DNA of 64,000 nt from Bartonella queenslandensis. GTDB lineage: Bacteria; Pseudomonadota; Alphaproteobacteria; Rhizobiales; Rhizobiaceae. The translations under genes and the position numbers were made by a program. Of this stretch, positions 40,026-50,093 are shown piece by piece. The notes beneath the pieces are model-generated. The model saw only the letters and a list, made by a program, of their open reading frames with translations, ran no database searches and was not told where the DNA came from. The stretch is from assembly GCF_018155095.1 (NCBI RefSeq), contig NZ_NAAI01000003.1, positions 153,084-217,083 of the forward strand, read 5' to 3'. Numbering within the stretch: the stretch's first letter is position 1; each line of letters begins with the position of its first letter.

Positions 40026-41212
40026 TGGGGAATTTCTCCTGGATAAAGAACACTTGCAGTTGCAAGAGCAGCAATTCCTTCACCACGACCAATAAAACCG
40101 AGTTTTTCATTCGTTGTTGCTTTGATAGAGATTCGATCAGGTGTCATTGCAAGTATTGTCATAAGATTTTCTGTCATGGCATGACGATAGGGAACAATTT
40201 TAGGGTTTTCAGCGATAATTGTGATATCAACATTGGCAATACGACCCCCGGCTTGTTTTAGAAGACTAAGAGCATGACGGAGAAAAATTTCTGATGATAC
40301 ATTTTTCCATTGAGGATCAGAGGGAGGAAAATGTGTACCGATATCTCCAGCTCCTCGCGTTGCCAGAAGGGCATCTGTTAATGCATGAAGAGCAACATCT
40401 GCATCGGAGTGCCCATTTAATTTTTTATGAAAAGGGATTTTTATACCACATAATATAAGGAAATCCCCTTCCTCGAAAGAATGAACATCATAACCATTAC
40501 CAATACGAATATCAGGAAACATCTGTATTTTTTTCTGGAGATATAAATGAGCGGTATCAAAATCTTTATGCCATGTGATTTTTATATTATGAGGATCACC
40601 CGGAATGGTGCGCATAGGAAGACCAAACCATTCGGCAATTGCACAATCATCAGTGAAATCTTCTTTACCAACTCTTTTTGCTTGTTTATGGGCCGCTAAG
40701 ATATGTTCAAAGGGAAAACACTGTGGCGTTTGTGCACTATAAAGATGGGTACGGGGAATTGTTTCTAAAACACACTGATTATCGATGCGTTTAAGAGTAT
40801 CAGAGACGGGCAGAACAGGAAGAACGCCTTCTTGAGGTGTGAGAGTGTTATGAATATTATCAAGGAGCTCGTTTTCGATAAAGGGACGTGCACCATCATG
40901 AATATGCACATATTGGGGATTGAATTTTTTAAGTGCCTGAAGTCCATGTAAGGTAGAGATTTGACGCGTATTTCCTCCCTCAACAATAATAAGGCGCTCT
41001 TTAAATTCGGCGAGTGCTTGTTCACAGATTTGATGATCTTCTGGATGAATGACAAGGATAATTGTTGTAATAGCAGGATGCTGTAAAAAACAATGTACGG
41101 TATGATAAATAATCGGCTTTTTTCCTAGAAGCCGATATTGTTTTGGAATTTCATGAGGAGATCCTGCTCTTTCACCACGTCCAGCGGCTAATATTATTGC
41201 TGCGATAGAAAT
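40022..41212 (-). CDS. ispDF: Bifunctional IspD/IspF enzyme with apparent ATT start codon
   Basis: 396 residues, making two non-consecutive steps of the MEP isoprenoid pathway. The frame is open without interruption from the IspD CTP-binding motif [20 protein letters not shown] through ARPFI to the IspF half ([19 protein letters not shown], with the metal Asp and His). The first in-frame ATG is at 40909, deep inside IspD, so it cannot be the start. Upstream of the motif there is no ATG, GTG, TTG or CTG before an in-frame TAA. An AGGAG lies 7 bases before ATT at 41212, which gives a normal [11 protein letters not shown] start. The IspD-IspF fusion is common in alphaproteobacteria. Confidence 0.93.
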   Translation of the reverse strand: MSIAAIILAAGRGERAGSPHEIPKQYRLLGKKPIIYHTVHCFLQHPAITTIILVIHPEDHQICEQALAEFKERLIIVEGGNTRQISTLHGLQALKKFNPQYVHIHDGARPFIENELLDNIHNTLTPQEGVLPVLPVSDTLKRIDNQCVLETIPRTHLYSAQTPQCFPFEHILAAHKQAKRVGKEDFTDDCAIAEWFGLPMRTIPGDPHNIKITWHKDFDTAHLYLQKKIQMFPDIRIGNGYDVHSFEEGDFLILCGIKIPFHKKLNGHSDADVALHALTDALLATRGAGDIGTHFPPSDPQWKNVSSEIFLRHALSLLKQAGGRIANVDITIIAENPKIVPYRHAMTENLMTILAMTPDRISIKATTNEKLGFIGRGEGIAALATASVLYPGEIPQ

Positions 41213-41244
41213 ACTGAATCTCCTTATGTCGTAACTTTAGTTTA

Positions 41245-41676
41245 TTATTGATTAACTTTAAAATGATTTTGAAAGGATGGCCGTTGTAGATCAGCAAGGG
41301 ATATCACGGATAACACCTCAAAAAAAGCATTTAATGCTTTTTGAAGTGCGGTATTTAAACCACAAAAATCAATCAGTGGGCAATTGGGTTCTGCATTATC
41401 GAAACATTCTGCGAGAGAAAAGTTATCTTCTGTTACTTTTAAAACATCAGCAACAGAAATTTCTGCTGCTGGTTTAGCCAATTTAATACCACCATTGCGC
41501 CCACGTACTGTTTGTATAAAACCTGCTTGAACAAGTGGTTGAAGGATTTTAAATAAAAAAAGCTCTGAAACAGCATACGCTTTAGCAATTTCTGGAATAC
41601 GACTGAGTGATCCCTGATTATCTGCACAATACATGAGCATTCGAAGAGCATAATTTGTTTGTTTTGTTAATCGCAT
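41245..41676 (-). CDS. rirA: Rrf2-family iron-responsive regulator RirA
   Basis: 143 residues. N-terminal winged helix (MRLTKQTNYALRMLMYCA) and three cysteines C91, C99 and C105 in the spacing seen in RirA and IscR for an iron-sulphur cluster. RirA represses iron uptake genes in rhizobia and Bartonella when iron is plentiful (established for the family). It lies 32 bases upstream of ispDF on the same strand and diverges from ntrY. Confidence 0.92.
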   Translation of the reverse strand: MRLTKQTNYALRMLMYCADNQGSLSRIPEIAKAYAVSELFLFKILQPLVQAGFIQTVRGRNGGIKLAKPAAEISVADVLKVTEDNFSLAECFDNAEPNCPLIDFCGLNTALQKALNAFFEVLSVISLADLQRPSFQNHFKVNQ

Positions 41677-41841
41677 CTCATTTCCTTTGTAAAGTATCTT
41701 CGAGCGCAGTTCATTTTAAAAATATTTTGCAAAATGAAGAAGTTCTTTATTTATTTGCTCTATTTTAAATGGAGTATTATTATTGTCAATTTTTGTCACA
41801 AAAGGTTATATGAGAATAATGGGATAAGGGTCTGTAAGCTT

Positions 41842-44109
41842 ATGATGAATGCAACATCTGTGACGAATTTTCAAGATATTGATAAAAATACTTATAACGA
41901 TGAGTTATATCGTTTAAGTAAGATATATATCTTTTTAGGGATTGCAATTATTGTATTAGCTTTACTTACAGCCTCTGTTTCATTTATTATTCTTATTGGA
42001 TTAACCCCTGTTGTTCCTAGTAGAACAGTAACCCTTATTCTTATAGGGATTAATAGTTTTTGGGTTTTAGGTCTTGTTGTTATCGTTTTTTATGAGATGA
42101 TTCCCATCATTCGTGCTTGGCGCTCAAGGCGTGCAGGCTCGCGTCTTCATGTGCGTCTTATTTCATTGTTTGCACTTGTTGCAACTATGCCAGCTGTTGC
42201 TGTAGCTCTTGTATCGGGTCCAGCATTAAATTTAGGACTTGATCGATGGTTTGATACAACAACGCGGCAAATTGTAGGTTCTTCTATTGATTTAGCAAAT
42301 GCTTATGCAGATGAAATGCTTCAAAATTTAAAAAATTTATCTTATGCTATGGCATTTGCACTTGATAATAAAAAGCTTTTAGAACGTAATCCTGCTGAAT
42401 ATCGGATGCAATTGACGCGTCATGCTTTAGGACGCAATTTGCGTGGTGCATTTTTGTTAAGTTCTAGCGGAACTATTTTTGTATCGAGCGCCCTTGGTGA
42501 TGAGGATAAACTACCAATCCCTCCGTCTAATCTTATTGAGCGTGCAACCAGTGCGAGGCCTTTTTCTTTTCAACCAGGTATTCATGATTATTTTGGTATT
42601 ATTTTAAAATTTAACAACATTCCAAACACATTTTTATATTTGGTGCGTGACGTTGATAAAGGCGTTTTATCGGCGTTGCGTTTGACAGAAGTTAATACAG
42701 ATCGTTATCGTGATTTAAATGAAAATCGCCTGCTAACACAAATTGCATTTGGTATGCTTTATTTATGTCTTTTTTTTAGTTTATTCTTATCAGCTATTTG
42801 GGCAGCTATTGCTGTTGCGGATCGCTTAGTTCGCCCTATTCGTCTTCTCATTAGTGCTGCTGATGATGTTGCTTCTGGAAATATGGAAATTTTTGTGCCA
42901 GTACGAGCAAAAGACGGAGATATTGGACAATTATCCAAAACTTTTAATTACATGGTCAGTGAATTGAAAAGTCGGCGCAATGAGTTGATTGCAGTGCGTG
43001 ATCAAATTGATGAGAGACGGCGTTTTTCTGAAGCTGTGTTATCGGGTGTAACAGCGGGAGTAGCGGGCATCGATGATAAGGGTGATATTACAATTATCAA
43101 TCGGTCTATTGAAACGATGTTTGATATTCGTTTTGAACACGTTGTTGGACAAAGTCTTTTATCTTTAAGTGCGGAAATTTGGCAGGTTTTTCAGTTTGCG
43201 CGTTCATTGGGTCGTAAAAATCACCGTGAGCAGGTTACTTTAAACGTTGCAGGAAAAGAGCGTGTCTGTAATGTCCAAGTTACGATGGAAGAGGACGATG
43301 GGGAGGGGCAATCTTGGGTTTTAACAATTGATGATATTACAGATCTCGTTGCAGCGCAACGTACAGCGGCGTGGGCAGATATTGCACGGCGTATTGCACA
43401 CGAAATTAAAAATCCCCTCACACCTATTCAGTTATCTGCTGAACGTATTCGTAAACGTTATAACAAAGTTATTACACAAGATAGAGAGGTCTTTGAGCGA
43501 TGTGTTGACACAATTATTCGACAGGTTGGAGATATTGGGCGTATGGTTGATGAGTTTTCTTCTTTTGCACGTATGCCAAAACCACAAATGCATATTTTAG
43601 ATATACGTGAATTGTTGCGTGAAGCATGCTTCTTGATAGAAGTGACGCGACATGATATTCATTTTGAGCAAGACTTAGGAAGTCTACCTCTTATGGGCGC
43701 ATTTGATAATCGTCTCATCGTGCAGGCTTTTTGCAACGTTATCAAAAATGCGAGCGAATCCATAGATTCAATTATGCGAGAGGAAAATATTCACGGTCAT
43801 ATTCTTGTCCGTTCTTATCGTCAAGAAGAATGGGTGGTTGTGGATGTTGTTGATAATGGGAAAGGACTTCCTAAAGAGCAAAGACAAAAGTTATTAGAAC
43901 CCTATATAACAACGCGGGAGAAAGGAACAGGACTCGGGCTAGCCATTGTGCGCAAAGTTATTGAAGATCACGGTGGTTCCATGGAGCTTCATGATGCCCC
44001 AGAGAGTTTTTATGAAGGTCGTGGGGCGATGATCCGTTTGATATTTCCCTCAGATGAGGGTAAGCAGGGTAGTATTATACAAGCCATAAATCATAAGATA
44101 GGGGAATAG
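41842..44109 (+). CDS. ntrY: Nitrogen-regulation sensor histidine kinase NtrY
   Basis: About 755 residues from ATG 41842; an in-frame ATG at 41734 would add 36 residues with an extra hydrophobic stretch. Three membrane helices in the first ~110 residues, a periplasmic sensor, a fourth helix near 315, then HAMP, PAS (ETMFDIRFEHVVGQSLLSL) and HisKA with His520 in HEIKNPLTP. HATPase boxes follow (NVIKNASESI, DNGKGLP, GTGLGLAIVRKV). It phosphorylates NtrX; the ntrY stop is followed one base later by the ntrX start. Confidence 0.95.
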   Translation: MMNATSVTNFQDIDKNTYNDELYRLSKIYIFLGIAIIVLALLTASVSFIILIGLTPVVPSRTVTLILIGINSFWVLGLVVIVFYEMIPIIRAWRSRRAGSRLHVRLISLFALVATMPAVAVALVSGPALNLGLDRWFDTTTRQIVGSSIDLANAYADEMLQNLKNLSYAMAFALDNKKLLERNPAEYRMQLTRHALGRNLRGAFLLSSSGTIFVSSALGDEDKLPIPPSNLIERATSARPFSFQPGIHDYFGIILKFNNIPNTFLYLVRDVDKGVLSALRLTEVNTDRYRDLNENRLLTQIAFGMLYLCLFFSLFLSAIWAAIAVADRLVRPIRLLISAADDVASGNMEIFVPVRAKDGDIGQLSKTFNYMVSELKSRRNELIAVRDQIDERRRFSEAVLSGVTAGVAGIDDKGDITIINRSIETMFDIRFEHVVGQSLLSLSAEIWQVFQFARSLGRKNHREQVTLNVAGKERVCNVQVTMEEDDGEGQSWVLTIDDITDLVAAQRTAAWADIARRIAHEIKNPLTPIQLSAERIRKRYNKVITQDREVFERCVDTIIRQVGDIGRMVDEFSSFARMPKPQMHILDIRELLREACFLIEVTRHDIHFEQDLGSLPLMGAFDNRLIVQAFCNVIKNASESIDSIMREENIHGHILVRSYRQEEWVVVDVVDNGKGLPKEQRQKLLEPYITTREKGTGLGLAIVRKVIEDHGGSMELHDAPESFYEGRGAMIRLIFPSDEGKQGSIIQAINHKIGE

Positions 44110-44110
44110 T

Positions 44111-45469
44111 ATGGTATCAGATATCTTGATTGTTGATGATGAAGCAGATATTCGTGAGCTTGTTGCTGGTATTTTAGATGATGAAGGTTATGAAACGCGT
44201 GTTGCTTGTAACTCTGATGAAGCATTAGCTCAAATTAGTGAGCGTATTCCAAAGCTTATTTTTTTAGATATTTGGTTACAGGGGAGTCGCCTCGATGGTT
44301 TAGCTCTACTTGATGAAATTAAAACGCACTATCCAGCTCTTCCAGTCGTTATGATCTCTGGTCATGGTAATATTGAGACCGCTGTTTCTGCTATAAAGCG
44401 CGGAGCCTATGATTTTATTGAAAAACCTTTTAAAGCCGATAGACTTGTATTGGTTGCAGAAAGAACACTTGAAAATTCAAATTTAAAACGTGAGCTTTTA
44501 GAGTTGCGAAAACGTTCAAACGAGACATTAGAGCTGCTCGGAAAATCCACAGTTATAAGGAATTTACGTCAAATCATAGAAAAAGTAGCACCAACCAATA
44601 GTCGCATCATGATAACAGGTCCATCAGGAGCAGGAAAAGAGACTGTTGCACGAACTATTCATGCGCTCTCGACACGTTCGAATGGTCCCTTTGTTACAAT
44701 AAATGCAGCAACGATTACTCCAGAAAGAATGGAAATAGAGTTGTTTGGTAGCGAAATGGAGGGAAGAGAGCGCAAGATCGGTGCCTTAGAAGAAGCCCAT
44801 GGTGGAATTCTCTATCTTGATGAAATTGCTGATATGCCGCGTGAGACTCAAGGTAAGATTCTTCGGGTTTTAACGGGACAGACATTTGAGAGAGTTGGTG
44901 GTACAAAACGTGTTAAGGTGGATGTTCGTATCATTTCTTCAACAGCACAAAATCTTGAAAACCTTATTTCTGACGGGCGCTTTAGAGAAGATCTTTTCCA
45001 CCGCCTTTCCGTTGTTCCTATTACTGTTCCACCTCTTTCAGCACGTCGTGAAGATATTCCAGAACTTGTCCATCATTTTGTAAAAACAATATCACAGCAG
45101 GTTGGAATTAAGCCACGTGAAATCAGTGATGATGTGATCGCTATTTTGCAAACGCATGCTTGGCCTGGTAATGTACGACAATTACGTAATAATATTGAGC
45201 GTCTTCTTATTCTTGTTCGGGATGGTGATGGTCCTATAACAGCGGACTTTCTTCCTAGTGAAGTGAGTGATTCTTTGCCACGTCTTCAAATGGATTCGGA
45301 TGAAAGTATAATGGATTTACCATTGCGTGAAGCACGAGAATTGTTTGAAAAGAGATATTTAGTGGCGCAGATTGGGCGTTTGGGGGGGAATATATCGCGT
45401 ACTGCTGAATTTATAGGCATGGAGCGTTCAGCTTTGCACCGTAAGCTTAAAGCGCTTGGAGTTTCTTAA
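44111..45469 (+). CDS. ntrX: Nitrogen-regulation response regulator NtrX
   Basis: 452 residues. Receiver domain with phospho-acceptor D53 (FLDIW), AAA+ domain with Walker A GPSGAGKE and Walker B ILYLDEIAD, and a C-terminal Fis-type helix-turn-helix (ISRTAEFIGMERSALHRKL). The GAFTGA loop needed to contact sigma-54 is absent; the corresponding stretch reads EMEGRERKIGALEE. So it probably regulates without classical sigma-54 activation, as reported for some other alphaproteobacterial NtrX proteins. Confidence 0.95.
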   Translation: MVSDILIVDDEADIRELVAGILDDEGYETRVACNSDEALAQISERIPKLIFLDIWLQGSRLDGLALLDEIKTHYPALPVVMISGHGNIETAVSAIKRGAYDFIEKPFKADRLVLVAERTLENSNLKRELLELRKRSNETLELLGKSTVIRNLRQIIEKVAPTNSRIMITGPSGAGKETVARTIHALSTRSNGPFVTINAATITPERMEIELFGSEMEGRERKIGALEEAHGGILYLDEIADMPRETQGKILRVLTGQTFERVGGTKRVKVDVRIISSTAQNLENLISDGRFREDLFHRLSVVPITVPPLSARREDIPELVHHFVKTISQQVGIKPREISDDVIAILQTHAWPGNVRQLRNNIERLLILVRDGDGPITADFLPSEVSDSLPRLQMDSDESIMDLPLREARELFEKRYLVAQIGRLGGNISRTAEFIGMERSALHRKLKALGVS

Positions 45470-45473
45470 AACA

Positions 45474-46850
45474 ATGCGTGTTATTATTTGTGGTGCAGGA
45501 CAGGTTGGTTATGGAATAGCAGAGCGTCTTGCTGCTGAAAATCACGATGTTACTGTTATTGATATTGAAACCAGATTAATCGAAAAAATTCGCGATACAT
45601 TGGATGTGAGAGGTTTTGTTGGACACGGTTCTCGTCCTGAAGTTCTTTTGGCTGCAGGTGCAGACAAGGCTGATATGTTGATTGCTGTTACTTTGTTTGA
45701 TGAAGTGAATATGGTCGCTTGTCAGGTCGCTCATTCGTTATTTGATGTTCCCACAAAAATTGCTCGTATTCGCTCACAATCTTATTTGGAACCACGCTAT
45801 AAGACGCTTTTTTCCAGAGAAAATATTCCCATTGACGTGGTTATTTCGCCAGAAGTTGAAGTCGGGGAAATGGTTTTACGTCGTATTGCTCTGCCTGGTA
45901 CAATAGATGTTCTTTATTTTTGTAATGATGATATTGTTGCGCTAGCCTTGGAATGTATGGAAGATTGTCCTGTTATTAATACACCGTTGCGTCAATTAAC
46001 AGAGCTTTTTCCAGATCTTCAAACAACCGTTACCGCTATTAAACGTGGCTCGGAATTATTGATTGCACATTCAGAAACACAATTACGCGTTGGTGATATA
46101 ACTTATCTTGTTGTTGCTCGTGAGCAGATGCGTCGTGCTGTTGGACTTTTTGGTCATAAAGAACAAGATGCTCACCGCATGATTATTGCAGGGGGAGGGC
46201 ACATTGGCCTTTATGTTGCTCAAGCTATTGAAAAGCATCTCCATAAATTAAAATTGAAGATTATAGAAGCGCATAGAGAAAGGGCCCTCACAATTGCTGA
46301 TCAGCTTGAAAAAACAACTGTTTTATACGGTAATGTGTTAGATCCAGTGATTCTTCAAGATGCGGGAATTGATCAGGCCGATTTAATGATTACATTGACC
46401 AATCAGGATCAGGTTAATCTCTTAAGCGCTATTATTGCTAAAAGATTAGGCTGCAAAGCCAATATGGTGTTGATGAATAATGTTGCCTACCAAGAATTTA
46501 GTCGTGCAGTTGGTGTAGATGCCTATCTTAATCCCCATAGCGTTACGATATCGAGAATTTTGCAACAAATGCGCCGTGGGCGTATTCGTTCTGTTCATTC
46601 AGTTTTTAATGGTCGAGCAGAAATTATTGAAGCTGAAGTAATGCAAACATCTTCATTGGTTGGTAAGTCATTATCAGAGCTTAATTTATCAGATGGTTTG
46701 AGAATTGGAGCAATTTATCGTAATAAGACAATTATACAGCTTTCAGCAGAGGCGCGTATTTTGTCTGGTGATAGAATAGTGATTTTTGCTCTTGCTGATA
46801 GAGTTCGTGATGTTGAACAACTTTTTCGTGTAAGTTTGGAATATTTTTGA
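45474..46850 (+). CDS. trkA: Trk potassium uptake regulatory protein TrkA
   Basis: 458 residues from ATG 45474, equal to the E. coli length; an in-frame TTG at 45456 would overlap ntrX. Two Rossmann RCK-N domains begin VIICGAGQVGYGIAERL and IIAGGGHIGLYVAQAIE, each followed by an RCK-C domain. It is the NAD(H)-binding peripheral subunit that gates TrkH-type potassium channels. The ntrX-trkA order is conserved in alphaproteobacteria. Confidence 0.97.
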   Translation: MRVIICGAGQVGYGIAERLAAENHDVTVIDIETRLIEKIRDTLDVRGFVGHGSRPEVLLAAGADKADMLIAVTLFDEVNMVACQVAHSLFDVPTKIARIRSQSYLEPRYKTLFSRENIPIDVVISPEVEVGEMVLRRIALPGTIDVLYFCNDDIVALALECMEDCPVINTPLRQLTELFPDLQTTVTAIKRGSELLIAHSETQLRVGDITYLVVAREQMRRAVGLFGHKEQDAHRMIIAGGGHIGLYVAQAIEKHLHKLKLKIIEAHRERALTIADQLEKTTVLYGNVLDPVILQDAGIDQADLMITLTNQDQVNLLSAIIAKRLGCKANMVLMNNVAYQEFSRAVGVDAYLNPHSVTISRILQQMRRGRIRSVHSVFNGRAEIIEAEVMQTSSLVGKSLSELNLSDGLRIGAIYRNKTIIQLSAEARILSGDRIVIFALADRVRDVEQLFRVSLEYF

Positions 46851-46860
46851 TATATTATTT

Positions 46861-47670
46861 ATGGATATTTGTACTTTTTGGTATGGTGGACAGTTAAGGC
46901 TGGTGGATAGGCTTTGTTTGTCCTCAATGGTCGGAACCGGACAGCGCGTTAAGCTCTTTAGTTATAATAAAGAAATAGACAAATTACCTGCGGGTGTTGA
47001 GTTGCATGAAGCCGAATCAATTTTACCACGTTCAGCAATTTATCGCCTTGATCCCAATTTTTCTGATGATAAACCAGGATTTACAATTGTTCAGTTCTCG
47101 GATTTTTTTCGTGTTATGCTGATGAAATATCAACAAGGTGTTTGGTTAGATACGGATGTTTACCTCGTTAAACAATTTCATCCAGATGTAGATAAGGTTT
47201 GGTTGGCAAGAGAAAATAATACAAGAGTGGGTGTTTCTGCCCTTTATTTTCCTCCAGATAACCCTATTATAAAAGTGTTTGAAGATTATTGGGCAGGTAC
47301 AGAAATGATCCCTCATTGGCTTGGGTTTAAGCGTCGTGTTTGGAGACCATTCTGGTTAAAGAGAAAGAAAATTCCAATTTTACCTGGAAATCTTGGCGTT
47401 ACGATATTTGGCAATGACGGTATTTCACGATTAGCAAAACGATATGGTTTTTTTCATGAGGCAAAGGAAAAGGAAACTTTTTATTATTGGACTGGACGAA
47501 AAACCGAATATATTTTTGAATCAGCTTTTGGCCTAGAACCGCTTACAGATTCACGCTTGATAGGATTTCATATTCACAGAAAGATCAAAACGACGCAAAG
47601 ACCTCAAGAAGGAAGTTTTTACCATTGGGCAGTCTCTCGCATTCCTGAAATTCATGATTTGTTTAGGTAG
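46861..47670 (+). CDS. DXD-motif glycosyltransferase
   Basis: 269 residues. FSDFFRVMLMKYQQGVWLDTD contains the DXD metal and sugar-nucleotide motif (D97, D99) preceded by the R-x-x-x-L-x-x-x-G-x-W segment typical of the GT32-like/Gly_transf_sug family. TFWYGGQLRLVDRLCLSS at the start resembles bacterial capsule and LPS transferases. It begins 10 bases after trkA, where hfq-hflX would usually follow in relatives. Acceptor and donor are unknown; a surface glycan role is inference. Confidence 0.82.
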   Translation: MDICTFWYGGQLRLVDRLCLSSMVGTGQRVKLFSYNKEIDKLPAGVELHEAESILPRSAIYRLDPNFSDDKPGFTIVQFSDFFRVMLMKYQQGVWLDTDVYLVKQFHPDVDKVWLARENNTRVGVSALYFPPDNPIIKVFEDYWAGTEMIPHWLGFKRRVWRPFWLKRKKIPILPGNLGVTIFGNDGISRLAKRYGFFHEAKEKETFYYWTGRKTEYIFESAFGLEPLTDSRLIGFHIHRKIKTTQRPQEGSFYHWAVSRIPEIHDLFR

Positions 47671-47817
47671 AGTTATTATTGCTATTTTAACCATTGAGAT
47701 TTTAATCTATCTGGGACTGCTCTTGATTGTCGCTTGCACAAAAGAGTAATGTTAACCTATGGATAAAAATATTGAATGTGTAAAAAGCGATTGTTATATG
47801 ACAAGGAAAGTAAAAAT

Positions 47818-48450
47818 ATGAGTGATCCAATGAAAACAGCATTAAGCCTTGTTCCTATGGTTATTGAACAAACCAATCGTGGTGAACGGGCCTATGATAT
47901 TTTTTCCCGTCTTTTAAAGGAGCGGATTATTTTTATTAATGGTCCTGTTGAAGATGGTATGGCAATGCTTGTTTGTGCACAATTACTTTTTTTGGAAGCG
48001 GAAAATCCTAAGAAAGAAATTAGTCTTTATATTAATTCTCCAGGGGGGGTTGTAACATCTGGTATGGCTATTTATGATACTATGCAGTTTATTCGTCCTC
48101 CTGTTTCTACGCTTTGCATGGGACAGGCGGCATCTATGGGATCGTTATTGCTAACAGCTGGAGCAAAAGGTCATCGTTTTACATTGCCAAATGCACGTAT
48201 TATGGTGCATCAGCCATCGGGTGGTTTTCAAGGTCAGGCTTCAGATATTGAGCGACATGCGCAAGATATTATAAAGATGAAACGGCGTTTAAATGAAATT
48301 TATGTTCAACATACAGGTCAAGATTATGAGGTTATTGAGAGAACGCTCGATCGCGATCATTTTATGACAGCAGAAGAAGCTAAAGCGTTTGGCTTAGTTG
48401 ATGATGTTATACATTATCGTGCAGAAACTGAAAAAGAAGAAAAAGATTAA
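47818..48450 (+). CDS. clpP: ATP-dependent Clp protease proteolytic subunit
   Basis: 210 residues from ATG 47818, behind AAGGAAAG; the upstream in-frame start at 47776 is unlikely. Catalytic triad S106 (GQAASMGS), H131 (MVHQPSGG) and D180 (LDRDHF) are present. It forms tetradecameric chambers with ClpX or ClpA. Followed by clpX and lon, a proteolysis block. Confidence 0.98.
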   Translation: MSDPMKTALSLVPMVIEQTNRGERAYDIFSRLLKERIIFINGPVEDGMAMLVCAQLLFLEAENPKKEISLYINSPGGVVTSGMAIYDTMQFIRPPVSTLCMGQAASMGSLLLTAGAKGHRFTLPNARIMVHQPSGGFQGQASDIERHAQDIIKMKRRLNEIYVQHTGQDYEVIERTLDRDHFMTAEEAKAFGLVDDVIHYRAETEKEEKD

Positions 48451-48634
48451 GAATTTTTATAGAAAAAACATCTACTTTAAGTAAAGAGTTTTATAAAAAA
48501 TATCGCAAAAATTAAGAAAAACACCTAAAAATATTGAGACATTCATGGTTTTCTATATGTCTTTTAGTTGTCATGATGAAAAGCTTTCTTTGAAAAGGCG
48601 AAGTATTCATATATCGTGGTGAAAGGAAAGAAAA

Positions 48635-49909
48635 ATGAGCAAAATTAGCAATAGCGGGAACGAATCAAAAAATACTCTCTATTGCTCGTTCTGCGGCAAG
48701 AGTCAGCATGAGGTGCGTAAGCTTATTGCAGGGCCAACAGTATTTATCTGTGATGAATGTGTAGAGCTTTGCATGGATATTATTCGGGAAGAAAATAAAT
48801 CTTCTGGGGTTAAGGTGCGTGATGGTGTTCCTACTCCACAGGAAATTATAGCAGTTCTTGATGATTATGTTATTGGTCAGCAGCATGCAAAACGTGTTCT
48901 TTCTGTTGCTGTGCATAATCATTATAAACGGTTGGCACATCAGTCTAAAAGCAATGATATTGAGTTGGCTAAATCAAATATTCTTCTTGTTGGTCCAACG
49001 GGCTGCGGTAAAACTTATCTCGCACAAACATTAGCACGTATTATTGATGTCCCTTTTACGATGGCGGATGCGACCACTTTGACTGAAGCAGGTTATGTAG
49101 GGGAAGATGTTGAAAATATTATTTTAAAGCTTCTGCAAGCCGCAGATTATAATGTTGAACGTGCGCAACGTGGTATTGTTTATATTGATGAGGTTGATAA
49201 GATTTCTCGTAAAGCTGACAATCCTTCTATTACAAGAGATGTTTCTGGAGAAGGGGTTCAGCAAGCATTATTAAAAATTATGGAAGGAACGATTGCTTCT
49301 GTTCCTCCACAAGGTGGACGCAAACATCCGCAACAAGAGTTTCTTCAGGTTGATACCACAAACATTCTATTCATTTGTGGGGGAGCTTTTGCAGGTTTAG
49401 AGCGGATTATTTCAGGACGTGGTGAAAAAACTTCTATTGGTTTTTCTGCGACTGTTAAGGCCCCTGATGAACGTTGTGTTGGTGAAATTTTTCGTGATTT
49501 AGAGCCTGAAGATCTTATAAAGTTTGGTTTAATACCAGAGTTTATAGGGCGTCTTCCTATAGTCGCTACCTTAGAGGATTTAGATGTTAACGCCCTCGTG
49601 CAAATTTTATCACAACCTAAAAATGCATTGGTAAAACAATATCAGCGTCTTTTTGAAATGGAAAATGTTGAGTTAGCATTTCATGAAGATGCTTTACGTG
49701 CTATTGCGAAGAAAGCCATTGAACGTAAAACTGGTGCACGTGGTTTACGTTCAATTATGGAGAAGATCCTTCTTGAGACGATGTTTGAACTACCGGCTCT
49801 TGAAGGTGTTCAAAAAGTGGTTATTTCGAGTGATGTCGTTGATGGGGAAGCGCGTCCTCTTTATATTTACTCAGAACGTTCAGAAGATAAAGAAAATGTA
49901 TCAGCATGA
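48635..49909 (+). CDS. clpX: ATP-dependent Clp protease ATP-binding subunit ClpX
   Basis: 424 residues. N-terminal zinc-binding domain with C17, C20, C39, C42; AAA+ domain with Walker A GPTGCGKT, pore loop GYVGEDVE and Walker [12 protein letters not shown]-terminal sensor 2 GARGLR motif is present. It unfolds tagged proteins and feeds ClpP. A ribosome binding site GAAAGGAAAG precedes the start. Confidence 0.99.
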   Translation: MSKISNSGNESKNTLYCSFCGKSQHEVRKLIAGPTVFICDECVELCMDIIREENKSSGVKVRDGVPTPQEIIAVLDDYVIGQQHAKRVLSVAVHNHYKRLAHQSKSNDIELAKSNILLVGPTGCGKTYLAQTLARIIDVPFTMADATTLTEAGYVGEDVENIILKLLQAADYNVERAQRGIVYIDEVDKISRKADNPSITRDVSGEGVQQALLKIMEGTIASVPPQGGRKHPQQEFLQVDTTNILFICGGAFAGLERIISGRGEKTSIGFSATVKAPDERCVGEIFRDLEPEDLIKFGLIPEFIGRLPIVATLEDLDVNALVQILSQPKNALVKQYQRLFEMENVELAFHEDALRAIAKKAIERKTGARGLRSIMEKILLETMFELPALEGVQKVVISSDVVDGEARPLYIYSERSEDKENVSA

Positions 49910-50093
49910 CATTATGTGATATACAATATAAAAAGTGTTCATGAACGGTATTTAATTGGGCGTTTCTGATAATATCGTTATAATGCTTGATTTATGCGTT
50001 AGCAATTACCACTTCATGTATTGTGGAGAGCTGAGGTTTTCTAAGGGTGGGCTTGGTGTTGTAGATAGCTCATAGGCTCCAGAAAGGAGAGTT

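Noticed and set aside
40022..40909. Calling ispDF from the first ATG at 40909
   Set aside because: That would remove the CTP-binding motif and about 100 residues of IspD, and there is a Shine-Dalgarno sequence before the ATT at 41212.
40765..41055. A separate minus-strand frame overlapping the N-terminal half of IspD, suggesting a frameshift in ispD
   Set aside because: The true IspD frame runs without a stop from 41212 to 40022; this other frame is a shadow.
41439..41651. Minus-strand frame inside rirA
   Set aside because: It overlaps the well supported Rrf2 frame on the same strand in a different phase.
47690..47750. Another leader-repeat copy before clpP (TCTTGATTGTCGCTTGCACAA)
   Set aside because: Only about ten bases match in a row and the block order is not kept, so it may be chance.
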